Source: RAM1 sp050247515
GTDB lineage: Bacteria > Pseudomonadota > Gammaproteobacteria > Burkholderiales > Burkholderiaceae_C
Assembly (NCBI GenBank): GCA_050247515.1
Contig: JBFWUB010000002.1
Span: 1-64,000 of the forward strand
Length of the DNA: 64,000 nt
Direction of reading: 5' to 3'
The notes under the pieces were generated by a model. That model was not told where the DNA came from. It saw only the letters and a list, made by a program, of their open reading frames with translations, and did no database searches. Below are positions 17,590 to 27,300 of this stretch, one piece after another; the first letter of the stretch is position 1; every line of letters begins with the position of its first letter. Made by a program: the position numbers and the translations under genes.

Positions 17590-18228
17590 TTAACTGGCCT
17601 GGGTGGCCAGGGCTTCGAACAGCTGCGCGTGCAGCGCAAACGCCGTCTTGGCCTCGTCCACCAGCGCCTGGGCTGCGTCGTCATCGGCGGCCACCGCGTC
17701 AAGCCCCGCACGGAATGCCGCCGCCAGTGCAGCCACCTGCGCCTGGTCGCCAAAGTCGTAGAACGACCGCCCCTGCCCGGGCGGCAGCTGCAGGCTGCGC
17801 GACACAATCCCGCTGAGCAGTTGCCCCCCGCTCAGGTCGCCCAGGTAGCGCACATAGGCATGCGCGGCCAGCAGGGCGGGCCGGCTGCGCGCCAGCTCGT
17901 GCAGCCGCTGGCGGTAGCGCTCGGCGGGCGCCAGCACCGCCAGCCCGGCCTCCCAGCCGGCGCCGCACAGCGCCTGCAGGTCCCGGGCGATGGCCTGGGC
18001 GCGAAACAGCCGCGGCTGGTACAGCGGCGCCAGCGCGGGCAGCCGGGCATGGCGGTCCAGGCCCGCCTCCAGCTCGACATACAACGGGTACAGGTTGCGC
18101 AGCAGCAGGCTGTAGCCTTGCAGCCCCACACGGCCCTTGATCAGGGCGGCCATGAAGGGGCTGCGTTCGACCTGCGTGTGAAGGGTTTGCGTTTCTGCCC
18201 GCAGGCGCCCCGCCAGGCCCGGCCTCAC
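17590..18228 (-). CDS. bphO: Heme oxygenase, biliverdin supply for the bacteriophytochrome
   Basis: 212 residues. Biliverdin-producing heme oxygenase of the HemO/BphO type: an N-terminal LRAETQTLHTQVERSPFM containing the proximal heme His (TLHTQVE), and the distal-helix motif YVRYLGDLSGGQLLSGIVSR. The start is GTG at 18228, whose GTGA overlaps the ppsR stop, coupling it to ppsR translation. It converges with bphP, separated by 8 bp. Supplying chromophore from the ppsR transcript links phytochrome maturation to the repressor operon. Confidence 0.93.
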   Translation of the reverse strand: MRPGLAGRLRAETQTLHTQVERSPFMAALIKGRVGLQGYSLLLRNLYPLYVELEAGLDRHARLPALAPLYQPRLFRAQAIARDLQALCGAGWEAGLAVLAPAERYRQRLHELARSRPALLAAHAYVRYLGDLSGGQLLSGIVSRSLQLPPGQGRSFYDFGDQAQVAALAAAFRAGLDAVAADDDAAQALVDEAKTAFALHAQLFEALATQAS

Positions 18229-19709
18229 CGTGCGTCGCCTTCGGTCAGGGCGTCGCCGATGCCAAAGCGGCGCAGCTTGACGTACAGGCTCTGGCGCGAC
18301 AGGCCCAGCATCTCGGCCGCCGACGCCCGGTTGTCGCCGGTCAGCTCCAGCGCCGCCTCGATGCACAGCTGCTCGATCAGGTCGGTGGTCTCGCGCACGA
18401 TGTCGCGCAGCGGCACGCGGCCGACCAGCTCGGTCATCTGCGAGGCCGAGCGCGGCAGTTCCTTGGCATTGGCCGGCTCGCTGGTCAGCCTGCGGGCCAC
18501 GTCGCGCACGGTAAAGCCCAGGCAGGGCTGCTCACCGGCGGTCACCGCCACCGCGGAGATCTCCACGTCGGTGGTGGATCCGTATTCACCGCGCATGCTG
18601 GTGGCAAACAGGCGCACCACGTTGTGCTGGCGCAGGTTGGAGATCAGCACGCGCAGGTCCACGCCGGCGCGGCCCAGCCATTTTTCAAGCGACTGTCCGC
18701 GCGCCAGCTCTTCACTGGCCAGCTGCGCCATTTCAAGAAAGGCCCGGTTCACCGTGAGGATCTGGCCTTCCAGGTCGGTCACCACGAAGGCATCGGGCGC
18801 GCTTTCCATGACGCTCAGCAGCATCTGGCGCGCATGGCCGTAGCTGCCCTGCTCGGCCTGGCCCGCGGGCGTGAGGCGGATCAGGAAATGCGGCGCGTTT
18901 TCCTGGCGGAACAGCGACGCGGACAGCACGAAGTCGTCGCCCCCGTCGGCCAGCCGCACCAGCAGCGGCTCGGCGCGGCCATTGGCGCGCAGACGCTCCA
19001 GCAGCTGGCGCACCTGGGTCATGCTGGCGCTGCTCAGGCTGTGGGCCAATGTCCAGCCCGAGCGCTGGACCGCTTCGCCCAGCAGCTTGTGGGCCGCGGG
19101 GTTGGCTTCTTCGAGCTTGTCGGTGGTGGCGTCCAGGATCAGCACGGCTTCAGAGGCGATCTGGAACAGCAGGCGATAGCGCGTCTCCACATGGCGCAGA
19201 CGCCAGTAGTCGCGCTCCATGGACAGCTGGGCGGCTACCAGGCGCTGCTGCAGCGTGGCCTGGGCACGCAGGTCGCGCCCGAAGGCCACGGTGTAACCCT
19301 TGCCGGCAGCGGCCTTGGCACCTGCCTTGCCGCCCGCTTTGGCGGCGCGCTTGAGCGGCACCACCGAATAGGACACCGGCAGGTCAATGCCGTCGGCGCA
19401 CGGGTGGTTGACCTGGCGCTCGCGCGCATCGACGCTGGCGGCGTCGCGCAGCATGGCCTCGACCTTGGGCTGGCTTTCCAGCGTGACGGTCTGGGCCCAG
19501 GGCTTGCCGAGCCAGTCGTTGCAGCCGTGGGAGAGGAGTTCGTTGTTGCCGAAGGCCAGATCGCGGATCACGCCGGCATCGTCCACGATCAGGACGACAT
19601 CGGCGGCGGCGCTGATCAGCCTGGCGGCGGCGCCAGCGTCAAGATCGGATAGGAACAACTCGGGCGTTGCAAAGCGTCCATCAATCCGATCCTGCAAGCC
19701 GAGCGCCAT
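18225..19709 (-). CDS. ppsR: Transcriptional repressor PpsR/CrtJ
   Basis: 494 residues. Master aerobic repressor of photosynthesis genes. N-terminal PAS (about 25-140), a lysine/alanine-rich insertion, a coiled-coil linker (LQQRLVAAQLSMERDYWRLRHVETRYRLLFQ), PAS1 (about 180-295), PAS2 (about 300-420) and an intact Fis-type HTH (ALELTGDNRASAAEMLGLSR then QSLYVKLRRFG). The HTH carries the redox-type cysteine at 449. The operon order is aerR-ppsR-bphO, and ppsR starts 44 bp after aerR. Confidence 0.96.
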   Translation of the reverse strand: MALGLQDRIDGRFATPELFLSDLDAGAAARLISAAADVVLIVDDAGVIRDLAFGNNELLSHGCNDWLGKPWAQTVTLESQPKVEAMLRDAASVDARERQVNHPCADGIDLPVSYSVVPLKRAAKAGGKAGAKAAAGKGYTVAFGRDLRAQATLQQRLVAAQLSMERDYWRLRHVETRYRLLFQIASEAVLILDATTDKLEEANPAAHKLLGEAVQRSGWTLAHSLSSASMTQVRQLLERLRANGRAEPLLVRLADGGDDFVLSASLFRQENAPHFLIRLTPAGQAEQGSYGHARQMLLSVMESAPDAFVVTDLEGQILTVNRAFLEMAQLASEELARGQSLEKWLGRAGVDLRVLISNLRQHNVVRLFATSMRGEYGSTTDVEISAVAVTAGEQPCLGFTVRDVARRLTSEPANAKELPRSASQMTELVGRVPLRDIVRETTDLIEQLCIEAALELTGDNRASAAEMLGLSRQSLYVKLRRFGIGDALTEGDAR

Positions 19710-19753
19710 TCCATTCTTTCTTCAGTTTCTTGCGGTGCCGGGCCGGGGCCCCG

Positions 19754-20686
19754 TCAGGCCGGCAGGCCGGAACGGGCCGCCAGCTCGTCGGCCAGGCCGG
19801 GCGCGTCACGCCCGTTCAGCGCGACCGCGTCCGCCGGGACGCGCGATGCGTAGTCGGGGTTGGCAATGAACGCGGGTCCGCCGGCAATTATGCCCACATT
19901 GGGGTTGCGGCTGGCGTTTCGAACGCTGCGTATGCATTCGCACAACGCGCCCAGGTGGATTTCGCTGCCCACCGAAAAGCCGACCACGTCAAACCATTCG
20001 CGCCGCACCATGTCCTCGGGGTCGACCGCGGCCTGCGCCGGGCCGCCCGCCACGTCCCAGCCGGCGCGATGAAAGAACTCCGCCACCATGGCAATGCCAA
20101 AGGTGTGCTGCTCACCCGGGCAGGGCAGGAGCAGCACGCGCCGCCCGGTCATGGGCCGCTGGGCCGCCTGGCCAAACGCCGAGCTGGTCTCGTGCAGCAC
20201 CTGCTGCAGCCGGCCCAGGCCGATCGTGACTTCGGTGAAGTCGCACAGGTCCTGCTCCCAGAGCTCGCCCAGGTAGCGGGCCACGGGCGCCAGCAGGTCC
20301 AGGTAGATGGTTTCCACGGAAATGCCCCGCACCCGCATGGCGTCCACGCAGGCCTGGGCCACCGATTCGTCCTGGAACAGCACCAGCTTGGCAAACTCGG
20401 TCACGTCCAGCTGCGTCACCACATGGGTCTGGATGACCGGCAGCGTCAGGCATTCGTGCTGGGTACGGTGGGCCAGCATGAGGCGAGGAATGATTTCGTA
20501 TTCAATGGCTTTGGCCAGCAGGGTCATGCGCAGTTCGGCCTCTTCGCGGGTCTCGTCGGCGCGGGCTGCCTCGGCACCCTCGCGCGAGAAGCTGTCCACC
20601 CGGGGCGGGGACAACGTGCCCCTGTCCTGCCAGTGCTCCGGAGGCGTTTCAGCCTGCGCTGAACTGCGCTGCGATAACGAACCCAT
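19754..20686 (-). CDS. aerR: AerR/PpaA cobalamin-binding anti-repressor
   Basis: 310 residues. SCHIC/B12-binding regulator that modulates PpsR. The N-terminal helical part carries EEAELRMTLLAKAIEYEIIPRLMLAH. The B12 motif is PGEQHTFGIAMVAEFFHRAGWDV (the His-x-x-Gly lower ligand loop), and the C-terminal Rossmann part reads VVGFSVGSEIHLGAL and GIIAGGPAF. The start at 20686 is favoured by the ribosome site AAGGAGACAGAG directly upstream; the open frame extends to 20755. It is divergent from bchF and upstream of ppsR in the same operon. Confidence 0.93.
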   Translation of the reverse strand: MGSLSQRSSAQAETPPEHWQDRGTLSPPRVDSFSREGAEAARADETREEAELRMTLLAKAIEYEIIPRLMLAHRTQHECLTLPVIQTHVVTQLDVTEFAKLVLFQDESVAQACVDAMRVRGISVETIYLDLLAPVARYLGELWEQDLCDFTEVTIGLGRLQQVLHETSSAFGQAAQRPMTGRRVLLLPCPGEQHTFGIAMVAEFFHRAGWDVAGGPAQAAVDPEDMVRREWFDVVGFSVGSEIHLGALCECIRSVRNASRNPNVGIIAGGPAFIANPDYASRVPADAVALNGRDAPGLADELAARSGLPA

Positions 20687-20813
20687 CTCTGTCTCCTTGG
20701 CGCCAGTGACGCCTTGTACCGTTACGCACGGGCTTCGGTACCTGCCGGAGCTCATTACGCAGCCAATTTCTCCGCCGCCTTACTGCATGTGCCCCGGACC
20801 CAACGACACAAAC

Positions 20814-20831
20814 CGTCGGCACTTTGACACA
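20814..20831. promoter_or_regulatory. Weak PpsR-like site in the aerR-bchF intergenic region
   Basis: CGT-N12-ACA, one mismatch from the TGT-N12-ACA consensus, lying 128 bp upstream of aerR. The inner bases do not follow the TGTCAA-N6-TTGACA form fully, so this is a low-confidence site for aerR autoregulation. Confidence 0.3.
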
Positions 20832-20916
20832 GAACAAGCTTTTACGCCGCAGCGGCAGCACCGTCAAAACATTTCTGTCGGGCTTTCACAAAAAACTCTA
20901 CTCTCATTCAAATTAT

Positions 20917-20950
20917 TGTCAATTTTAATTTACGTCAAGATAAGTTGACA
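20917..20950. promoter_or_regulatory. Paired near-consensus PpsR sites upstream of bchF
   Basis: Two overlapping near-matches: TGTCAA TTTTAA TTTACG (20917-20934) and CGTCAA GATAAG TTGACA (20933-20950), each one base from TGT-N12-ACA. The outer halves TGTCAA and TTGACA are also exact inverse complements. The right half is the predicted bchF -35 box. Confidence 0.6.
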
Positions 20951-20973
20951 TATTCTGGGGTCAGGTCTAAATT
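20945..20973 (+). promoter_or_regulatory. Predicted bchF superoperon promoter
   Basis: TTGACA (20945-20950), 17-bp spacer, TAAATT (20968-20973). The expected +1 is at about 20980, which is the A of the bchF ATG, so the transcript would be leaderless. No Shine-Dalgarno sequence lies upstream of the ATG, in agreement. Confidence 0.55.
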
Positions 20974-20979
20974 GGCCCC

Positions 20980-21486
20980 ATGGTGAGACATACAGAGACA
21001 AGCACAGGCCCCGCCCTGTACACGCCCGAGGAGCGCAAACGCCGCGACGCGAGCGGCTGGACGCTGGTGCAGGGCATCCTGGCGCCGGTGCAGTTCGTGG
21101 TGTTCCTGGTCAGCGTGGGCCTGGTGCTGCGCTACCTGGCCACCGGCGCAGGCGAAACCGCGGCCACCGTGTCCATCGTCATCAAGACGCTCACGCTGTA
21201 CACCATCATGGTCACCGGCTGCATCTGGGAGAAGGTGGTCTTTGGCCGCTACCTGTTTGCCCCGGCCTTCTATTGGGAAGACGTGTTCAGCATGCTGGTG
21301 CTCGCGCTGCACACCGCCTACCTGGTCGCGCTGCTGGGCGGCCTGCTGGGCACGCGCGAGCTGATGTACCTGGCGCTGGCGGCCTATGCCACCTACGTGA
21401 TCAACGCCGGGCAATTCCTGCTGAAGCTGCGCGCCGCGCGGCTGGACCAGGCCCGCAACGACGCCTTGAGGCAGGTCGCAGCATGA
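20980..21486 (+). CDS. bchF: 2-vinyl bacteriochlorophyllide hydratase
   Basis: 168 residues, membrane protein with about four hydrophobic segments. It hydrates the C3 vinyl group during bacteriochlorophyll a synthesis. Family signatures: YTPEERKRRDASGWTLVQGILAPVQF and MVTGCIWEKVVFGRYLFAPAFYWED. First gene of the bchFNBHLM-lhaA-puhABC-acsF-puhE superoperon. It may be translated from a leaderless mRNA (see promoter). The stop overlaps the bchN start (ATGA). Confidence 0.96.
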   Translation: MVRHTETSTGPALYTPEERKRRDASGWTLVQGILAPVQFVVFLVSVGLVLRYLATGAGETAATVSIVIKTLTLYTIMVTGCIWEKVVFGRYLFAPAFYWEDVFSMLVLALHTAYLVALLGGLLGTRELMYLALAAYATYVINAGQFLLKLRAARLDQARNDALRQVAA

Positions 21487-22781
21487 GCGCCGCCAACGCC
21501 GTCATCCCGATCCGGCCTGAAACTGCCCTGGGCTGCGCCGACGCGCCCGTGCTGCGCGAGCGTGGCCAGCGCGAGGTGTTCTGCGGCCTCACGGGCATCA
21601 TCTGGCTGCACCGCAAGATCCAGGACGCGTTCTTTCTGGTGGTGGGCTCGCGCACCTGCGCCCACCTGATCCAGTCTGCCGCCGGCGTGATGATCTTTGC
21701 CGAGCCGCGCTTTGCCACGGCGATCATCGACGAGCGTGACCTGGCCGGCCTGGCCGACTGCAACACCGAGCTGGACCGCGTGGTCACCCGGCTGCTCGAG
21801 CGCCGCCCCGAGATCAAGCTGCTGTTCCTGGTGGGCTCCTGCCCGTCCGAGGTGATCAAGCTGGACCTGTCGCGCGCCGCATCGCGGCTTTCAGCGCAGT
21901 TTTCGCCCGACGTTCGCGTACTCAATTACTCGGGCAGTGGCATCGAGACCACCTTCACCCAGGGCGAGGACGCCTGCCTGGCCTCCATGGTGCCCAGCCT
22001 GCCCGCTGCGCCGGCCGCAACGCCGCCGGCCCTGATGGTGGTGGGCGCCCTGGCCGATGTGGTCGAAGACCAGTTTGCACGGCTGTTTGCCCAGCTGGGC
22101 ATAGCCCCGGTGCATTTCTTTCCGCCGCGCAAGGCCACGCAGCTGCCGCCGGTGGGCCCCAACACCCGCTTCCTGCTGGCGCAGCCCTTTCTGGCGGACA
22201 CCGCGCGCGCGCTCGAAGCGCGTGGCGCGCAGCGCCTGGCGGCACCGTTCCCGCTGGGCGTGGAAGGCACCACGCAGTGGCTGCAGGCCGCCGCCAGCGA
22301 ATTCGGCGTGGCGGCGCAGCTGTTCGAGCAGGCCACCGCCCCCGCACGGCAACGCGCCGGCACCGCCCTGGCGCGCCAGCGGCTGCAGCTGGCGGGCAAG
22401 CGCATCTTTTTCTTCCCGGATTCGCAGCTGGAGGTGCCGCTGGCGCGCTTTCTGTCGCGCGAGCTGGGCATGGCGCTGGTGGAGGTGGGCACACCCTACC
22501 TGCACCGCCAGCATCTGGCCGAAGAGCTGGCCCTGCTGCCGGCAGGCACCGTGCTGTCTGAAGGCCAGCATGTGGAAAACCAGCTGGACCGCTGCCGCGA
22601 AGCCCGCCCCGACATCGTGGTCTGCGGCCTGGGCCTGGCCAACCCGCTGGAGGCCGAGGGCCTGACCACCAAATGGGCCATCGAGCTGGTGTTCACCCCC
22701 ATCCATGGCTACGACCAGGCGAGCGACCTGGCCGAGCTGTTCACCCGCCCGCTGGTGCGCCGCCTGCGGCTGGCGGCCTGA
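21483..22781 (+). CDS. bchN: Dark-operative protochlorophyllide reductase subunit N
   Basis: 432 residues. NifD-like subunit of the NB component that reduces protochlorophyllide without light. The three cluster-ligating cysteines are in REVFCGLTG, SRTCAHLIQ and VGSCPSEVIK; the fourth ligand comes from BchB Asp36. Starts at the ATG overlapping the bchF stop; the open frame extends upstream only inside bchF. Confidence 0.97.
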   Translation: MSAANAVIPIRPETALGCADAPVLRERGQREVFCGLTGIIWLHRKIQDAFFLVVGSRTCAHLIQSAAGVMIFAEPRFATAIIDERDLAGLADCNTELDRVVTRLLERRPEIKLLFLVGSCPSEVIKLDLSRAASRLSAQFSPDVRVLNYSGSGIETTFTQGEDACLASMVPSLPAAPAATPPALMVVGALADVVEDQFARLFAQLGIAPVHFFPPRKATQLPPVGPNTRFLLAQPFLADTARALEARGAQRLAAPFPLGVEGTTQWLQAAASEFGVAAQLFEQATAPARQRAGTALARQRLQLAGKRIFFFPDSQLEVPLARFLSRELGMALVEVGTPYLHRQHLAEELALLPAGTVLSEGQHVENQLDRCREARPDIVVCGLGLANPLEAEGLTTKWAIELVFTPIHGYDQASDLAELFTRPLVRRLRLAA

Positions 22782-22791
22782 GGCACACGCC

Positions 22792-24357
22792 ATGCAGCTC
22801 ACGCTCTGGACTTACGAAGGCCCGCCCCATGTAGGCGCCATGCGCATTGCCACCGCCATGCAGGACGTGCATTACGTGCTGCACGCGCCCCAGGGTGACA
22901 CCTACGCCGACTTGCTGTTCACCATGATCGAGCGGTTGCCCCGGCGCCCGCCGGTGACCTACACCACCTTCCAGGCGCGCGACCTGGGCGGCGATACCGC
23001 CGAGCTGTTCAAGACCGCCGCGCGCGAGGCGTTCGAGCGCTTCCGCCCCAAGGCCATGATGGTCGGCGCATCCTGCACGGCCGAGCTGATCCAGGACGAC
23101 CCGGGCGGCCTGTGCCGCGCGCTCGATTTGCCGGTACCGGTGGTGGCGCTGGAGCTGCCGTCGTACCAGCGCAAGGAAAACTGGGGCGCCAGCGAAACCT
23201 TCTACCAGATGGTTCGCGCACTGGCCGGTGCGCCCGGCCTCAACCCGGCCCGTGACCCGGCCCGCCGCCCGCGCTGCAACATCCTGGGCCCCACGGCGCT
23301 GGGCTTTCGCCACCGCGACGACCTGCGCGAAATCACCGGCCTGCTGAACCAGCTGGGCGTGGACGTGAACGTGGTGGCACCGCTGGGCGCCACGCCCGAC
23401 GACCTGGGCCGCCTGCGCGACGCCGACTTCAACGTGGTGCTGTACCCCGAAATCGCGTCGCTGGCGGCGCAGTGGCTGCAGCGCAGCTTTGGCCAGCCCA
23501 TGACGCGCACCGTGCCGCTGGGTTCGGGCGCCACCCGCGACTTCATTGCCGAAGTGGCGCAGCTCGCCGGCATCGACCCCGGCGCCGTGCTGGCCGACGC
23601 CAACGCCCGCGCGCCCTGGTATGCGAAGTCGGTGGACTCCACCTACCTCACGGGCAAGCGTGTGTTCGTGTTTGGCGACGCCACCCATGTGGTGGCCGCA
23701 GCCCGCATCGCCAGCCGCGAAATGGGCTTCACCGTGGTGGGCCTGGGCACCTACAGCCGCGAATTCGCGCGCGAGGTGCGCGAGGCCGCCAGGCTGTACG
23801 GTGTGGAAGCGCTGATCACCGACGACTACCTGGACGTGGAGCAGAAGATCGCCGAGCTGCAGGTCGAGCTGGTGCTGGGCACCCAGATGGAGCGCCACAT
23901 CGCCAAGCGCCTGGGCGTGCCCTGCGCGGTGATCTCGGCCCCCGTGCACGTGCAGGACTTCCCCGCGCGCTACTCGCCCCAGATGGGTTTTGAAGGCGCC
24001 AATGTGATGTTCGACAGCTGGGTCCATCCGCTGATGATGGGCCTGGAAGAACACCTGATCGGCATGTTCCGCGGCGACGCCGAATTCCATGAAGACGCCG
24101 CCCCGTCGCACCTGGGTGGCGCAGCCACGCCCAGGCCTGCTGACCAGCCCATCGCGGCACCTGCCGCAGCGTCGACGGCAGAGCCCACCGCCGCGGTCAC
24201 CAGCTGGGGCGCAGACGCGGAAAAAGAGCTGAAAAAAATTCCCTTCTTCGTGCGCGGCAAGGCCCGCCGCAACACCGAAATCTACGCCCGGGACAAAGGC
24301 CTGCCCGTGATCACCATCGAGACCCTCTACGATGCCAAAGCGCACTTCAGCCGCTGA
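22792..24357 (+). CDS. bchB: Dark-operative protochlorophyllide reductase subunit B
   Basis: 521 residues. NifK-like partner of BchN. Asp36 (GDTYAD), the unusual carboxylate ligand of the [4Fe-4S] cluster, and Cys95 (GASCTAELI) are at the expected positions. The C-terminal segment after a Pro/Ala-rich linker (about 440-475) is the family's PCP_red domain (KKIPFFVRGKARRNTEIYARDKG). The start at 22792 gives MQLTLWTYEGPPHVGAMR, the family's normal N terminus. Confidence 0.97.
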   Translation: MQLTLWTYEGPPHVGAMRIATAMQDVHYVLHAPQGDTYADLLFTMIERLPRRPPVTYTTFQARDLGGDTAELFKTAAREAFERFRPKAMMVGASCTAELIQDDPGGLCRALDLPVPVVALELPSYQRKENWGASETFYQMVRALAGAPGLNPARDPARRPRCNILGPTALGFRHRDDLREITGLLNQLGVDVNVVAPLGATPDDLGRLRDADFNVVLYPEIASLAAQWLQRSFGQPMTRTVPLGSGATRDFIAEVAQLAGIDPGAVLADANARAPWYAKSVDSTYLTGKRVFVFGDATHVVAAARIASREMGFTVVGLGTYSREFAREVREAARLYGVEALITDDYLDVEQKIAELQVELVLGTQMERHIAKRLGVPCAVISAPVHVQDFPARYSPQMGFEGANVMFDSWVHPLMMGLEEHLIGMFRGDAEFHEDAAPSHLGGAATPRPADQPIAAPAAASTAEPTAAVTSWGADAEKELKKIPFFVRGKARRNTEIYARDKGLPVITIETLYDAKAHFSR

Positions 24358-27300
24358 TCCGCAGGCCATACCCATGCGCGTCGTGCTGGTCACGATGGAC
24401 AGCCACCTGGCGGGCGCCGCCGGGCGCGCCAACACCACGCTGGCGCGCCTGCTTCCTGGCGTGTCGCTGCAGGTGCATGCCGCCTCCGAATGGGGCAACG
24501 ACGCCGCCGCGCTGCAGCGCTGCCATGACGACATCGCACGGGGCGACATCGTGATCGTCACCATGCTGTTCATGGAAGACCACTTCCTGCCGGTGCTGCC
24601 CGCGCTGGCGGCGCGGCGCGACCACTGCGACGCCATGGTCTGCGCCATGTCGGCGGCCGAAGTCATGAAGCTCACGCGCATGGGCAAGTTCAGCATGGAC
24701 GCGCCTGCCTCCGGGCCCATGGCATTCATCAAGCGCCTGCGCGGCAAGCCCGAGGCCGGCTCGACCGAATCGGGCGTGCGCGCCACCGCCGGTGCCCAGC
24801 AGATGAAGATGCTGCGCCGCCTGCCCAAGATCCTGCGCTTCATCCCCGGCACGGCGCAGGACGTGCGCGCGTACTTCCTCACGCTGCAGTACTGGCTCGC
24901 GGGCTCCGAGCAGAACATCGCCAGCATGATCCATTACCTGGTGGACCGCTATGCCGACGGCCCGCGCCGCGGCCTGCGCGGCCTGGTGAAAACCACCGAG
25001 CCGGTGGACTACCCGGAAGTCGGCATCTACCACCCGCGCCTGCGCCAGGTGGCCGCCACCCGCCAGGGCATGTCCGACGACCCTGCCGCCCTGCCACTGG
25101 TGGCCAAAACCGGCCAGCGCGGCACCGTGGGCGTGCTGGTCATGCGTTCGTACCTGCTGGCCGGCAACACTGGCCACTACGACGGCGTGATCACCGCGCT
25201 GGAAGCACGCGGCCTGCGCGTGATCCCCGCGTTTGCCACCGGGCTGGACGCGCGCCCCGCGATTGACGCGTTCTTTGTCAGGGACGGCCGCGCGCAGATT
25301 GACGCCATGGTGTCGCTGACCGGCTTTTCGCTGGTGGGCGGCCCCGCCTACAACGACTCCCTGGCCGCCGAGGACACGCTGGCCAAGCTGGACATCCCCT
25401 ACCTGGCCGTGAGCCCGGTGGAGTTCCAGACGCTGGAGTCCTGGGGCGGCTCCGAGCGCGGCATGCTGCCGGTGGAAAGCACCATGATGGTGGCCATCCC
25501 CGAGCTGGACGGCTCCACCGGCCCCATGGTCTATGGCGGCCGTGCCGACGCCACCGGCGCGGCCTGCACGGGCTGCTCGCGCCAGTGCAAGTTCACCGTG
25601 GCCGACGACGCGCACGACATGCATGTGTGCTCCGAACGCGCCGACGCGCTGGCCGCGCGCGTGGGCAAGCTGGTAGACCTGCGCCGCAGCGAACGCGCGC
25701 AGCGCAAGGTGGCTGCGGTCATCTTCAACTTCCCGCCCAACGCCGGCAACACCGGCACAGCTGCCTTCCTGTCGGTGTTTGAATCGCTGTACAACACGCT
25801 GCAGGCCATGCAGCGCGAGGGCTATACCGTGGAGTTGCCCGCCTCGGTGGACGCGCTGCGCGAACGCGTGATCAACGGCAACGCCGCCACCCTTGGCGCC
25901 ACCGCCAACGTGCATGCGCGGGTCAGCACCAACGACCACGTCAAGCGCGAGCGCTGGCTCAAGGACATCGAAGCCCAGTGGGGCCCGGCACCGGGGCGCC
26001 AGCAGAGCAACGGCGAATCCATCTTTGTGCTGGGCGAGCGCTTTGGCAATGTGTTTGTCGGCATCCAGCCCGCCTTTGGCTACGAAGGCGACCCGATGCG
26101 CCTGCTGTTTGAAAAAGGCTTTGCGCCCACGCATGCGTTCTCGGCCTTTTACCGCTGGCTGCGTGAAGACTTCGGCGCCCACGCGGTGCTGCACTTTGGC
26201 ACCCACGGCGCGCTGGAATTCATGCCCGGCAAGCAGTCGGGCCTGTCGGGCGCCTGCTGGCCCGACCGCCTGATTGGCGACCTGCCCAACTTTTACCTGT
26301 ATGCGTCCAACAACCCGTCCGAAGGCACGATCGCCAAGCGCCGCGCCGCCGCCACGCTGATCAGCTACATGACGCCGCCAGTGGCGCAGGCCGGCCTGTA
26401 CCGCGGCCTGGCGGACCTGAAGGCCTCGATCGAACGCTGGCGCGGCCTGGAACCCGACGCAGCGCATGAGCGCGGCGACCTGGCGGCGCTGATCCAGGCG
26501 CAGGCGGCTGCGGTGGAGCTGGCCCCGGCCGAGCCCGCCTGGCAGTGCGACATGGACGGTGACGTGGACGCACGCGTGAGCGCCCTGGCAGACGCCGTGC
26601 TGGCGCTGGAATACACGCTGATCCCGCACGGCCTGCACATCGTGGGTGAAGTGCCTGGCGAGCCCGAGCGCGTGGACACGCTGCTGGCCTGCGCCGAAGC
26701 ATCCCACGGCACCCGCCCCGAGCGCCACCTGATCGAAGCGCTGGTGGCCGGCCAAAGCCCGCAGCAGATTGCCGGCGACGACGCCGCACTGGCCACCCTG
26801 CTGCAATCGCTGGCCGGCATGAACACGCTCATGGCGCAAGACCACGAGCTGGCCGGCATCATCCGCGCGCTGGACGGCCGCTTTGTGCGCCCGGCCCCGG
26901 GCGGCGACGTGCTGCGCACGCCCGCCATCCTGCCCACGGGGCGCAACCTGCACGGGTTTGACCCGTTTCGCATCCCCAGCGCCTTTGCCGTGCAGGACGG
27001 CGCACGCCAGGCCGAGCGCCTGCTCACCCGGTACATGCTGGACGGCCACCCGTTTCCTGAATCGATCGCGCTGGTGCTGTGGGGCACCGACAACCTCAAG
27101 AGCGAGGGCGCCCCGATTGCCCAGGCCCTGGCCCTGATGGGCGCCCGGCCCCGGTTTGACAGCTACGGCCGCCTGGCCGGTGCGCAGCTGATGACGCTGG
27201 AACAGCTGGGTCGCCCCCGGGTGGATGTGGTGATCACGCTGTCGGGCATCTTCCGCGACCTGCTGCCGCTGCAGATCAAGCTGCTGGCCGAGGCCGCCTT

